DNA from: UBA6448 sp051893155
GTDB taxonomy: Bacteria; Bacillota_I; Bacilli_A; RF39; UBA660
Assembly: GCA_051893155.1 (NCBI GenBank)
Contig: JBJFGY010000017.1
Location: forward strand, 1 to 64,000
Length of the DNA: 64,000 nt
Reading direction: 5' to 3'
In this document: piece by piece, positions 18,330 through 28,815 of the stretch
Position numbering within the stretch: the stretch's first letter is position 1
Layout: every line of letters starts with the position of its first letter
Position numbers and translations under genes: made by a program
Notes under the pieces: generated by a model
The model's input: only the letters and a program-made list of their open reading frames with translations
Databases searched by the model: none
Told to the model about the DNA's origin: nothing

Positions 18330-20483
18330 TTATGCATCCTTATTATCTATATGAATTACCCTTTCCTTTATTTCTTGAGTTCTACCTTTATTCCAGAAAT
18401 TTGTACCAATATAACCACATGTTCTTCTTGCAACATTTAATTTATTATGATCTCTATTTCCACAATTTGGACAATACCATTCTAAATTATCATCAATTAA
18501 TATTTCTCCAGTATAGCCACATTCTTGACAATAATCAGATTTAGTATTTAGTTCAGCATACATGATATTATCATAAATATAACTTATTACCTCTAAAACA
18601 ACATCTAAATTATTTTCAAGATTTGGTGTTTCAATATAACTTATCGCTCCACCTGGAGAAAGTTTTTGAAACTCACTTTCAAGTTTTAATTTAGTAAAAG
18701 CATCAATTTCTTCGAATACTGGAACATGATATGAATTTGTAATATAATCACGATCTGTTATACCTTTAATTGTACCAAAACGTTCTTTTAAACATTTAGC
18801 AAATTTATATGTTGTTGATTCGATTGGAGTTCCATAAACAGAATAATCGATGTCTTCTTCTTCTTTCCATTTTTTGCATTTATCATTCATATATTGCATA
18901 ACTTTTAAGCCAAATTCTTTACCTACTGATCCATCTGTATGAGAGTGTCCTGTCATATATTTTACACATTCATATAAACCTGCATAACCTAAAGAAATAG
19001 TTGAATAGCCATGATGAAGTAATTCATGAATACTTTGGCCTTTTTCAAGTCTTGCAAGAGCACCATGTTGCCATAGTATTGGAGCTACATCACTAGTAAC
19101 TTTTGAAAGTCTTTTATGTCTTATTTGAAGAGCTCTATGACATAGTTCAAGTCTTTCATCAAATATTTTCCAAAATAAGTCCATATCCTTATCAGATGAA
19201 AGCGCAACATCAGGAAGATTAATAGTTACAACACCTTGATTAAATCTACCATAATATTTTGGATTACCTTTTTCATCAACATATGGAGTTAAGAAACTTC
19301 TGCATCCCATACATGGATAGCATTGTCCGTTACCATTTTTATCAATTTTTAATTGCTTCATTATTTTTTCAGATATATAATCTGGAACCATTCTTTTAGC
19401 AGTACATTTAGCAGCAAGTTCAGTTAAATAATAATACTTTGTTCCTTTTTTAACATTATCTTCTTCAAGAACATAAAGAAGTTTTGGAAATGCAGGAGTA
19501 ATATAAATACCTTTTTCATTTTTCATTCCTTCAATTCTTTGTTTTAAAACTTCTTCAATGATCATAGCAAGTTCATCTTTATATTCATCAGTTTCATTTA
19601 AATACATACATACGCTTAAAAAAGGAGCTTGACCATTAGTTGTAGTCATAGAATTAATTTGATATTGAAAAGTTTGTACACCATCTGTTATTTCTTTTTT
19701 TAAATCCTCTTTAGCATACTTTTCACAATCTTCTTTTTTAAATTTTCTTTTCTTATATTTTTCTAAATATTTTTCATAACTACTTCTTACAAAAGGTGCT
19801 AAATGAGTAAGAGTTATAGTACATCCACCATATTGGCTTGATGATACTGCAGTAATAATTTGAGTTGCAATTGTCATTGCTGTTAAAAATCTATGAGGTT
19901 TTTCTATCATAACTCCATTGATATTTGTTCCATTTTGAAGCATATCTTCAAGATTTATTAAATCACAATTATGTAATGCATTTTGAGCAAAATAATCAGC
20001 ATCATGAAAATGAATAATACCTTCATCATGAGCTTTTACTATATCTTCAGTAAGTAAAAATCTTCTTGTAATATCTGTTGAAGTAATACCTGCTAAATAA
20101 TCTCTTTGAGTAGTAACAACTCTAGCATTTTTATTAGAATTTTCTGTATTCCAATATTCACTTTCTCCATCAATTAATTCTTTAATAGATAAATCTGTTG
20201 TATTACTTTTTCTAACTAATTCTCTTGTATAACGATAAGTAATATATTCTTTTGCTAAAGCATATTTTCCAAGTGCCATTAAACGATATTCAATAATGTC
20301 CTGAATATCTTCAACAAGCATTCTTTTTTTCTTTAAACCCTCTATATATTTAATAATATTTTTAATTTGAATATCGCTTACTCTATCTTCTTCAGCAACT
20401 TCCTCATTTGCCTTTTTAATGGCTATTTCAATTTTTTCAGGACAATAATCAACTATATGCCCATCACGTTTTACTATTTTCAT
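18330..20483 (-). CDS. nrdD: Anaerobic ribonucleoside-triphosphate reductase
   Basis: A 717-residue class III enzyme reducing NTPs to dNTPs without oxygen. An N-terminal ATP-cone (MKIVKRDGHIVDYCPEKIE) gives allosteric control. The C-terminus has a zinc site (CQECGYTG and CPNCGNRD) and the glycyl-radical loop RRTCGYIGTNFWN. ATG 20483 has a GGAGGT site. It is divergent from a Crp/Fnr-type gene across a 116-bp region containing a palindrome. Confidence 0.96.
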   Translation of the reverse strand: MKIVKRDGHIVDYCPEKIEIAIKKANEEVAEEDRVSDIQIKNIIKYIEGLKKKRMLVEDIQDIIEYRLMALGKYALAKEYITYRYTRELVRKSNTTDLSIKELIDGESEYWNTENSNKNARVVTTQRDYLAGITSTDITRRFLLTEDIVKAHDEGIIHFHDADYFAQNALHNCDLINLEDMLQNGTNINGVMIEKPHRFLTAMTIATQIITAVSSSQYGGCTITLTHLAPFVRSSYEKYLEKYKKRKFKKEDCEKYAKEDLKKEITDGVQTFQYQINSMTTTNGQAPFLSVCMYLNETDEYKDELAMIIEEVLKQRIEGMKNEKGIYITPAFPKLLYVLEEDNVKKGTKYYYLTELAAKCTAKRMVPDYISEKIMKQLKIDKNGNGQCYPCMGCRSFLTPYVDEKGNPKYYGRFNQGVVTINLPDVALSSDKDMDLFWKIFDERLELCHRALQIRHKRLSKVTSDVAPILWQHGALARLEKGQSIHELLHHGYSTISLGYAGLYECVKYMTGHSHTDGSVGKEFGLKVMQYMNDKCKKWKEEEDIDYSVYGTPIESTTYKFAKCLKERFGTIKGITDRDYITNSYHVPVFEEIDAFTKLKLESEFQKLSPGGAISYIETPNLENNLDVVLEVISYIYDNIMYAELNTKSDYCQECGYTGEILIDDNLEWYCPNCGNRDHNKLNVARRTCGYIGTNFWNKGRTQEIKERVIHIDNKDA

Positions 20484-20544
20484 TTTTACCTCCACTTCTA
20501 TTTTAAAACTACATTAAATATATCATAATTTATAATAATATAAA

Positions 20545-20580
20545 GTTGCAATTGCAACACTTTTTAAAAAATGATAAAAT
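20545..20580 (+). promoter_or_regulatory. Palindromic operator overlapping the crp/fnr-family promoter
   Basis: A perfect 14-bp palindrome GTTGCAATTGCAAC (20545-20558) overlaps the -35 (TTGCAA, 20552-20557) of a sigma-A-like promoter with TAAAAT at 20575-20580 and a 17-nt spacer. It lies between divergent nrdD and the Crp/Fnr gene and could serve either or both. It is not an NrdR box. Confidence 0.6.
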
Positions 20581-20599
20581 TTTACTATAGAGGTGTAAA

Positions 20600-21241
20600 G
20601 TGAAAGATTTATTTGAAAATATTTGTGAAAAAGATAAAAAGAAATTAGAACAAAACTTAGAGGCAACTACCTACACTTTTCATAAAAATCAAAGCATTTC
20701 AAAGTATTTAAAAGAACATATAATTGGAGTTATTTTAAATGGAACTGCCAAAATTATTCATACTGATTATAATGGGAATAGTATTGTTATTGATGAACTA
20801 TATGAAAATTCTATTTTTGGTTCAAACATATCATTTCTATATAATAGTGAATATGAAATTATTGCTTATGAAGAAACAAAAGTATTAATATTTGATTATG
20901 ATTTAATTTTAAAATATGATTCATCCTCTAATTATTTTAATCAATTTTTAAAAAATTTAATTGGAATTATAAATAATATTATTGAAGAAAAAAATAATCG
21001 TTTACAAATTATAAGTAAAAAAACCATCCGAGATAAATTACTTGAATACTTTAATATAGAAAGTAGAAAACATGGAAGTAGTACTATATATTTACCATTT
21101 ACTTATGCTGAACTTGCAGATTTTTTAGCAATCGATCGAAGTGCAATGCATCGTGAACTTAAAAATTTAAAAGAAGAAAATATTATTGATATAAAAGGCA
21201 AAAAAATCATTTTGCTTTATAGACATTCATTTGTAATATAA
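20600..21241 (+). CDS. Crp/Fnr-family transcription regulator
   Basis: A 213-residue regulator with an N-terminal cNMP-like beta-barrel and a C-terminal winged helix (AELADFLAIDRSAMHRELKNL). Only one cysteine (near residue 9) is present, so it lacks an FNR-type Fe-S site. GTG start 20600 is preceded by AGAGGTG. Its position opposite nrdDG suggests it controls anaerobic nucleotide reduction or itself; that is inference. Confidence 0.85.
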   Translation: MKDLFENICEKDKKKLEQNLEATTYTFHKNQSISKYLKEHIIGVILNGTAKIIHTDYNGNSIVIDELYENSIFGSNISFLYNSEYEIIAYEETKVLIFDYDLILKYDSSSNYFNQFLKNLIGIINNIIEEKNNRLQIISKKTIRDKLLEYFNIESRKHGSSTIYLPFTYAELADFLAIDRSAMHRELKNLKEENIIDIKGKKIILLYRHSFVI

Positions 21242-21298
21242 TTACTTGAAAATATTGTCTAAACTAAAGTATAATAATAATGAAAAGGAAATGATTTT

Positions 21299-22660
21299 AT
21301 GTTTGAAAATAAAAAAATTCATATGATTGGTATTGGTGGTATATCAATGAGTGGTATTGCTGAAATTTTGCTTTCTTTTAATTGCAAAATAACAGGTTAT
21401 GATGCTATGAAAACAGATATAACTAATCATTTAATCGAAATAGGTGTTCCTGTTTATGATAAATGTAATATCTTAAATGTTAAAAATGCCGATATTATAA
21501 TTTATACTGCCGCAATTCACGATGATAATGAAGAATTAAAATATGCTAAAAATAATCATAAAAAAGTTTATGAAAGAAGCAATTTTTTAGGTTTACTTAT
21601 GAAAGAATATGAAAATGTTTTATGTATAAGTGGAACTCATGGAAAAAGCACGACAACTGGAATGGTAAGCAATATATTTTTGAAAGCGAATTTAAATCCG
21701 ACAATTATGATTGGAGCTATACTTCCTTCAATTAATAGTAATAATAAAGTTGGAAGTAAAAAATATTTTATTGCCGAAAGTTGTGAATATGTTGATAGTT
21801 TTCTAGAATTTTTTCCAACAAGTGAAATTATCTTAGATATTGATGATGATCATTTAGATTATTTTAAAAACATTGATGGAATTATTTCTTCATTTAATAA
21901 ATTTGCAAATAAATTAAATAATAATGGAAATTTAGTAATTAATAATGATGATTTAAATACATTAAAAGCCACTAATAATATAAATAATAAAATTACTTAT
22001 GGTATAGAAAATAATTCAAATTATATGGCTAAAAACATTGTTTTTGATTCACTTGGTCATCCAACTTATGAACTATTTATTGATAACCAAAGTCAAGGCC
22101 TAGTTTCATTAAATGTTACAGGTATTCATAATGTTTATAACTCACTTGCCGCTATTGCATTAAGTAATATATATATTAAAGATTTAAATATTATAAAAGA
22201 AGGATTACTTTCTTTTACTGGAGTTGGACGACGTTTTGAATATATTGGAAAATATAAAAATGTAAGTGTTTATGATGATTATGCACACCACCCAAGTGAA
22301 ATAAAAACAACATTAGACTCTGTTAAAAAAACTAAACATAATAAAAGTTATGCCATATTTCAATCTCACACTTATTCAAGAACATATGAACATTTAACTG
22401 AATTTGCAGATATCTTAAAAAATTTTGATAATGTTATAATAGCTCCTATATATCCTGCTAGAGAAACAAATATATTTAATGTTAAAGAAGAACAATTAGT
22501 AGATTTAATTAAAAAAGAAAATAAAAATGTTTGGTATATAGACTCTTTTGATAAAATTATTGATTTTATTAAAGAAAATGTTCAAGATAATGATTTAGTT
22601 ATAACAATAGGTGCCGGACCAATTAATGAAGTTGCTAAAAAGTTAGTAATGGAGGGATAA
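21299..22660 (+). CDS. murC: UDP-N-acetylmuramate--L-alanine ligase
   Basis: A 453-residue Mur ligase adding the first peptide-stem residue. It has the N-terminal UDP-binding IGGISMSGIAE, the ATP P-loop SGTHGKSTTTGM near residue 110 and the DDYAHHPSEI motif. Its stop overlaps the next ATG by 1 nt (TAATG). Confidence 0.96.
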   Translation: MFENKKIHMIGIGGISMSGIAEILLSFNCKITGYDAMKTDITNHLIEIGVPVYDKCNILNVKNADIIIYTAAIHDDNEELKYAKNNHKKVYERSNFLGLLMKEYENVLCISGTHGKSTTTGMVSNIFLKANLNPTIMIGAILPSINSNNKVGSKKYFIAESCEYVDSFLEFFPTSEIILDIDDDHLDYFKNIDGIISSFNKFANKLNNNGNLVINNDDLNTLKATNNINNKITYGIENNSNYMAKNIVFDSLGHPTYELFIDNQSQGLVSLNVTGIHNVYNSLAAIALSNIYIKDLNIIKEGLLSFTGVGRRFEYIGKYKNVSVYDDYAHHPSEIKTTLDSVKKTKHNKSYAIFQSHTYSRTYEHLTEFADILKNFDNVIIAPIYPARETNIFNVKEEQLVDLIKKENKNVWYIDSFDKIIDFIKENVQDNDLVITIGAGPINEVAKKLVMEG

Positions 22661-23172
22661 TGAATAAAAGAAAAAATGGATTACTTGTTTGGTTAGTTTT
22701 TGCAATTATTATTATTTTAGCTATATTTTGTATTTTTTATTTTACACAGTTAGAAAGAAAAAAAGAATTTGATAATTTATATAATAAAGATTATTATTTA
22801 AGAGTTGATTATGGAGTTATTGAATCTAAAGGAAATAATTTAAGAGATTTAGGTGTTTTCTTAAAAGAAAAAGATATAGAAAAAAATTATTACTTATATA
22901 TAACAAAAGATAATATTTTATACACTTATTTTACAGATGCATATTATATATTTGATCCCCTTCATGGTTATTATGTTGAATATAAAATCGTTTTAGAAGA
23001 AGATGTTGTTCAAAATATATTAAATGATATAAGAAGTAAAAAAGTTAATAACTTGCTTAATAAAACTGAAAGTGAATATAATATTATAAGAATTGATAAT
23101 GAAAACTACTATATTAATAAAAAAGATTTACAACTAATTTTTCAAAATTACGATATAATTTTAGACATTTAA
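22660..23172 (+). CDS. Membrane-anchored protein of unknown function
   Basis: A 170-residue protein with an N-terminal helix (about 7-31) and an extracytoplasmic alpha/beta domain rich in Asn, Asp and Tyr. Translation is coupled to murC by TAATG overlap, with GGAGG inside the end of murC. Family not recognised; the coupling hints at an envelope role. Confidence 0.6.
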   Translation: MNKRKNGLLVWLVFAIIIILAIFCIFYFTQLERKKEFDNLYNKDYYLRVDYGVIESKGNNLRDLGVFLKEKDIEKNYYLYITKDNILYTYFTDAYYIFDPLHGYYVEYKIVLEEDVVQNILNDIRSKKVNNLLNKTESEYNIIRIDNENYYINKKDLQLIFQNYDIILDI

Positions 23173-23189
23173 AAAGGAAGCATAATTTT

Positions 23190-24176
<987 letters not shown>

Positions 24177-24222
24177 AAACACTCCTAGATAAATTTATTA
24201 TACATTATTTATTTTTTATATC

Positions 24223-24247
24223 AAGAAAAAAAAGTCCATACGGACTA
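24223..24247 (-). terminator. pduL terminator
   Basis: AGTCC/GGACT stem with ATAC loop (24233-24246) followed on the minus strand by eight T. Confidence 0.85.
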
Positions 24248-24805
24248 TAAATCAAAATATGCATCATCATCATTATTTAATAAAAATGCACAAGCATCAT
24301 CTTTATCAATATGAAGTTCATAATAGCCTTCATCTGTTACTTTGAAAAAACATTCCATAGTTCCTTTTTTTTCTTTTCCTACTTTAACAAAGACACTTTG
24401 ACCATCTTTTATATTTAATTTTTCAGCGCTACTTCTACTAATATGAATATGTCTTTGAGCTATAATGCAACAAGGTAATGTAACACTTCCTTTTTCTGTT
24501 TCAATTGTAACTAAAGATGCATCATGTAAATCAGAACTTTTTCGTACTGGAGGCTTTACATTTAATTTTAAAGCATCAGAAAAAGCAATTTCAACTTGAT
24601 TATAATTTCTCATTGGTCCTAATACTTTAACATTTTCAATTTTTTCATCACCATTTTTTATAGTAACTACTTTATTTGTTACAAATTCATTTGGTTGTTT
24701 TAAGTTTTTAATTATTTGATAATCTTCATCAAAAAGTTGGTCATATACTTCTTTAGTCAAATGAACATGACGATTACTAATTGCAATCTTAATACTTTTT
24801 TCCAT
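24245..24805 (-). CDS. pduL: PduL-type phosphotransacylase
   Basis: A 186-residue phosphate propanoyl/acetyltransferase converting acyl-CoA to acyl phosphate. The zinc-binding His motifs are visible: RHVHL (residues 12-16) and RHIHIS (about 118-123). There is no encapsulation peptide and no microcompartment gene nearby, so it is probably the housekeeping phosphotransacetylase feeding an acetate kinase located elsewhere. Overlaps the upstream acyltransferase gene by 17 nt. Confidence 0.92.
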   Translation of the reverse strand: MEKSIKIAISNRHVHLTKEVYDQLFDEDYQIIKNLKQPNEFVTNKVVTIKNGDEKIENVKVLGPMRNYNQVEIAFSDALKLNVKPPVRKSSDLHDASLVTIETEKGSVTLPCCIIAQRHIHISRSSAEKLNIKDGQSVFVKVGKEKKGTMECFFKVTDEGYYELHIDKDDACAFLLNNDDDAYFDL

Positions 24806-25772
24806 TTTTTCTCCTTAACAAACTATATATTTTTATTAATAAAAAACTAATACAAAAACTACTAAAAAATACTATAATAAATAATAAAGGAATCATAAAA
24901 AGTGAATAATAATTCCGTACTAAATAATTATTTATTATAAATTCAAATATTAACATACTAAATAATAAACTTAAAAATAAATAATTTATATACTTTTCAT
25001 AATTAAATTTTCCTTTACAATTAAATAATAAATAAAATACAGAAACAACATAACTAACCATTAATAAATTACTATTATTTATTAATGTAGATTTAAAATA
25101 TAAACCATTATTTGATAATAAATAAGTTATTATGATTAAATAAATAAACATCATAACATTTATTATTATAGAATATCTTTTTATTTTCTTTGTATTTAAT
25201 TTATTTTTATTTAAATATATCAATTTTCCAATAATGAAATATATTAAATTATTTATAAATGGTAAATTAAAATCAATATTTACAAATGGGCCAACTAAAT
25301 TTAATATAAGATAAATTATAACTAATATACTTAATAATTTAATCTCATTCATATCAAGATTATCAACTAATTTATTTACAAAAGGATAAAATATGTATAA
25401 ACAAATTATTGTTAATAAAATGTTAGCAACTGAATTAATAGGACTTATTAAATATAAATAAATATCACTTAATTTAATATTATAAATAATCATAAAAGTG
25501 ATAGTAAATAATAAATATAATAAATATATTTTAATTATTTCTTTTATATAATCTTTTAAATCAAATTTTTTGGTATGTAAATATATTCCTAAAAACATTA
25601 TAAATAAAGGTAATCCACATTTACTAAACACTATACATACTAATGAAAATATAAAGGAAATCACTCCATTATTTATATATATTTTAGCAAAATAATTACT
25701 TATTATAGAAAGTATAATAAGTAAAATACTCCAAAAATAAATTATTTCTAATTTTACATCTTTTTTTACCAT
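24789..25772 (-). CDS. Acyltransferase-3-like membrane protein
   Basis: A 327-residue protein with about ten helices, resembling the acyltransferase 3 (OatA N-domain/WecH) family that acylates envelope sugars. The segment CGLPLFIMFLGIYLHTKK, the family's second helix and loop, is the best cue; the usual N-terminal His is not obvious. ATG 25772 follows the stop of a 31-codon gene by 1 nt, so translation is probably coupled to it. Confidence 0.6.
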   Translation of the reverse strand: MVKKDVKLEIIYFWSILLIILSIISNYFAKIYINNGVISFIFSLVCIVFSKCGLPLFIMFLGIYLHTKKFDLKDYIKEIIKIYLLYLLFTITFMIIYNIKLSDIYLYLISPINSVANILLTIICLYIFYPFVNKLVDNLDMNEIKLLSILVIIYLILNLVGPFVNIDFNLPFINNLIYFIIGKLIYLNKNKLNTKKIKRYSIIINVMMFIYLIIITYLLSNNGLYFKSTLINNSNLLMVSYVVSVFYLLFNCKGKFNYEKYINYLFLSLLFSMLIFEFIINNYLVRNYYSLFMIPLLFIIVFFSSFCISFLLIKIYSLLRRKNGKKY

Positions 25773-25773
25773 A

Positions 25774-25869
25774 TTAATCAATTATATATGTTATCACTCT
25801 TGCAATCGAAATTCCAAATAAAATTATTGAAAAACTAAATATTAGACTTTTAATAATCTCTTTTTTCAT
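25774..25869 (-). CDS. 31-residue single-helix membrane peptide
   Basis: An ATG after an AAAGGAAT ribosome site opens a 31-codon frame ending TAA 1 nt before the acyltransferase ATG. The product (MKKEIIKSLIF... to ...ITYIID) has a basic N-terminus and one hydrophobic helix (about residues 8-24). It could be a small regulatory subunit or a leader that couples translation of the next gene. Too short for standard gene finders; supported by ribosome site and spacing only. Confidence 0.5.
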   Translation of the reverse strand: MKKEIIKSLIFSFSIILFGISIARVITYIID

Positions 25870-25880
25870 ATATTCCTTTC

Positions 25881-26495
25881 TTACAACTTAATTTTATTAA
25901 TATCAATTAATTTATTATCTTTAATTATAATAGAATAGATATCAATATCATTTAACATACCATCATAAATTACATTATCATTATACTCTAAAATTAATTG
26001 ATCTTCAAGATTATATAATACATCACAATAACTTATTAAATAAGATAATATACATCTTCGATGTGTAAATATGGCTACTTTATTAGCATTATTTAAATGA
26101 ATTATTCGTTCGATTTCATCATTTACTCTTTTTTTTACTTCATTTAAAGATTCACCATTACCATTTTTTATATCAAAATCATGTTCTTGCATAAAATATA
26201 TATTTTTTAATTCTTCTAAAGAAACATTATCATTTTTTTGAGGATTAAATTTATCTGACAAATAAATATTTTTATTTAATCTTTTTCCTAAATAAGAAGC
26301 AAATATTTTAGCACTAGGATCTGTAGAAGAATAAATAGATTTAACACCATTAAATAGACTTATTAAAGAAAGTCTTATCGCATAATCTTTATTTTTTTCA
26401 ACAAGAGGAACTTCTATTTTTTTCTTGTCATATTTTATATTTTTATATATTAAATTATTTTCAATTAAATTATTACTAATTAAAATAATTTCCAT
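25881..26495 (-). CDS. Degenerate histidine-phosphatase-fold protein
   Basis: A 204-residue protein resembling the phosphoglycerate mutase/histidine phosphatase family: GNGESLNEVKKRV and VAIFTHRRCI match the second half of the active site. The N-terminal catalytic motif LxRHGxT is replaced by LISNNLIEN, so the phosphorylated His is missing and the protein may be inactive or regulatory. Its 5' end abuts the DUF368 gene. Confidence 0.6.
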   Translation of the reverse strand: MEIILISNNLIENNLIYKNIKYDKKKIEVPLVEKNKDYAIRLSLISLFNGVKSIYSSTDPSAKIFASYLGKRLNKNIYLSDKFNPQKNDNVSLEELKNIYFMQEHDFDIKNGNGESLNEVKKRVNDEIERIIHLNNANKVAIFTHRRCILSYLISYCDVLYNLEDQLILEYNDNVIYDGMLNDIDIYSIIIKDNKLIDINKIKL

Positions 26496-27346
26496 TAGTT
26501 ATCCTCTTTTAGAAGCTTTGCACTAATAAAATAACCAATTATAAATAAAATAAGTCCAACAATAAATTCAACTATTTTAATTTCATAACTAAATATTAAA
26601 ATAATTATATTAATTATTGAGGCAATTACAAAACCTACAATTGCAAAATATGTTTTTATTTTATGTTTATTAAGTAAATATTCCATCAATTTACTCATTA
26701 AAATAATTCCAAGAATCATGCCAATTCCAAATACTAAAATGATAAAAATATTAGGATTTAAATTAGTTAAATGAATTGTATCAGAAATTATTGCAAGAAG
26801 TGGTGTATAATAACCTAATATTACAAGTATTGCCGATCCACTTACTCCTGGAATAATCATAGTTCCCGCAGAGACTAAACCCACTAAAAAGATTTTTATA
26901 TAACCAATTAAGTTTGTACTTATAATTACTTCACTACTATTTCCTATAAATGATAGACTAATTAAAAGTAAAGCACCAATAATTGTACATCCTATATTAG
27001 AAAGGCTTAACTTTTTTTCGGTTTTTTTTATAATTAATTGAACTCCACCAAAAATTAAACCAGTAAAAAATAATAAAGTTGCAACTGGATATTTATTTAA
27101 TGTAATATTTAAAAGTAAACAACAGCATATTGCAGAGGCAACAACACCTAAAGCAAATGCAATAATAAATTTTTTATTTTTCTTAAAAGAAGAAAAGAAG
27201 TTATTAATTATGTTAATTATTTTTTCATAAATACCCATAGTCATAGCTAATACTGAAGAACTAATTGGAAAAATTATGCCAAATCCAATTACAAAACCTT
27301 TTAAAAAAATTATGATTGCATTTTCATTTTTTTTAGTTTTCATCAT
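26495..27346 (-). CDS. DUF368 membrane protein
   Basis: A ~283-residue polytopic protein (about eight helices) of the DUF368 family, with GFVIGFGIIFPISSS near the N-terminus and the mirrored GTMIIPGVSGSAILV repeat in the second half. The family is linked to polyprenyl-phosphate transport in Gram-positives and Vibrio (PopT), so undecaprenyl phosphate recycling is a plausible role. The real start is one of two tandem ATGs (27346/27343) after AGGTTAAAG; upstream codons in frame overlap rmuC. Confidence 0.85.
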   Translation of the reverse strand: MMKTKKNENAIIIFLKGFVIGFGIIFPISSSVLAMTMGIYEKIINIINNFFSSFKKNKKFIIAFALGVVASAICCCLLLNITLNKYPVATLLFFTGLIFGGVQLIIKKTEKKLSLSNIGCTIIGALLLISLSFIGNSSEVIISTNLIGYIKIFLVGLVSAGTMIIPGVSGSAILVILGYYTPLLAIISDTIHLTNLNPNIFIILVFGIGMILGIILMSKLMEYLLNKHKIKTYFAIVGFVIASIINIIILIFSYEIKIVEFIVGLILFIIGYFISAKLLKEDN

Positions 27347-28412
27347 CTTTAACCTCAATTTTTTTAATTTCAACTTTATTAATTGAATCGAATTTCTTTG
27401 TAATTTTTTCAGTTGTTGTCGTAAGTTCATCAACACTATTATTTACTGCTTTAATATTTTTTGATAGTTTATCCCAACGATCTTTATATCTTGAAAATTC
27501 TATACTTAATTTATTTAATTCTTCATGAATTATTTTTGCATATTTATCCCTTTCAATATTTTTAATTATCATTGATATTGTATAAAGCGTTGATATAAGC
27601 GTTGTAGGACCTGTAATCCACACTTTATTATTATAAGCATATGTAATAAGTTCTGGATGATATGCATTTATTTCTGCGAAAATTGCTTCTGCAGGTAAAA
27701 ACATAATTGCTTCTTCAGTTGTTACACCAGGTACAATGTACTTAGTTTTAATATCATTAATATGCTTTTTAACGTCTTGAACAAATAGTTTTTCATACAT
27801 ACTTCTTTCTTCTTTAGTTTTTGTTTTATCAGTCATTTTTTGATAATTTTCTAAAGGAAACTTACTATCAATTGAAATTGTTCCAAGTGGTGCTGGAGCA
27901 AATAAAATTGCATCTACAACATATCCATTTTCAAATTTATATTGTGTTTTATAAATCCCATTTGAACTGCTACCAAAGGCATTATTTAAAATATATTCAA
28001 GACTTACTTCTCCAAAAGTTCCACGAGTTTTTTTATCAGTTAGTACTCCTTGAAGTGATACAATATCATTACCTAAATCATCAATTTTCTTTTGAGCTTC
28101 ATCAATTTTAGAAAGTCTTTCTAACACAGAATTAAAGGTTTTATTGCTTTTTTCAAAATTTTTATCAAGTCTTTCATTAACCATATCATTAATTAAAGTA
28201 AGCTTTCTTTCAATTCTTTCATTTAATGTTTCAAAATCTGAAGTCAATACTTTAGAAAAATCAAACTTAAAATCCCCTATTGATTTAGTTATATCAGTTT
28301 CAAATTTTCCTAATTTTTCAATTATATCATTATTATTATTTTTTTTAGTAATTAATATTATAAGCAAAATTATTACGATTATAAGTAAACCAATTATTAT
28401 GTAATCTATCAT
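27333..28412 (-). CDS. rmuC: RmuC-family DNA recombination protein
   Basis: A 359-residue protein with an N-terminal membrane helix (about 2-23), a coiled coil (about 30-125) and the RmuC nuclease-like domain, with RGTFGEVSLEYIL, VVDAILF and IDSKFPLENY motifs. RmuC limits inversions and processes DNA ends in E. coli. It overlaps the PH-domain gene by 4 nt and DUF368 by 14 nt. Confidence 0.9.
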   Translation of the reverse strand: MIDYIIIGLLIIVIILLIILITKKNNNNDIIEKLGKFETDITKSIGDFKFDFSKVLTSDFETLNERIERKLTLINDMVNERLDKNFEKSNKTFNSVLERLSKIDEAQKKIDDLGNDIVSLQGVLTDKKTRGTFGEVSLEYILNNAFGSSSNGIYKTQYKFENGYVVDAILFAPAPLGTISIDSKFPLENYQKMTDKTKTKEERSMYEKLFVQDVKKHINDIKTKYIVPGVTTEEAIMFLPAEAIFAEINAYHPELITYAYNNKVWITGPTTLISTLYTISMIIKNIERDKYAKIIHEELNKLSIEFSRYKDRWDKLSKNIKAVNNSVDELTTTTEKITKKFDSINKVEIKKIEVKDDEN

Positions 28413-28813
28413 TTTTCAACCTTTCTCATTATTTGTAATAAAGTATTATCCATTTTAATTGGACTAATATATATTGTATTACCATTTTTTAATTTAAGTG
28501 CAATTCTTTTATATGAAGAAGAATAAAATGGATTTAAATTATTTTCAATATAGCATTTTTTTATTTGTTTATAAGGAATTTGTTTTTTTATAAAACCTGC
28601 TTTAATTAATATATAATTATCCTCTAAAAAATATTCTCTAAAATAAAAGAATATCATTAAAGATGAAACTACTATTAAAAATACTACACCCAAAATAAAA
28701 TAAGTTGCACTTACATTTAAAACTAAAATAATTGTTATAAATACAAGGCAAATTATAAAATATATTCCAAAAAAAACAAAATTAAAATTGTCATAATAAT
28801 TTTTAATTTTCAT
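28409..28813 (-). CDS. Membrane protein with bacterial PH domain
   Basis: A 134-residue protein with two N-terminal helices (about 9-55) and a YdbS-like bacterial PH domain (LEDNYILIKAGFIKKQIPY, ALKLKNGNTIYISP). ATG 28813 starts 2 nt after the TasA-like gene's stop. Function unknown. Confidence 0.65.
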   Translation of the reverse strand: MKIKNYYDNFNFVFFGIYFIICLVFITIILVLNVSATYFILGVVFLIVVSSLMIFFYFREYFLEDNYILIKAGFIKKQIPYKQIKKCYIENNLNPFYSSSYKRIALKLKNGNTIYISPIKMDNTLLQIMRKVEK

Positions 28814-28815
28814 AT

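Noticed and set aside
24245..24805. Microcompartment locus suggested by pduL
   Set aside because: No shell protein, aldehyde dehydrogenase or encapsulation peptide is present; it is better explained as a housekeeping phosphotransacetylase.
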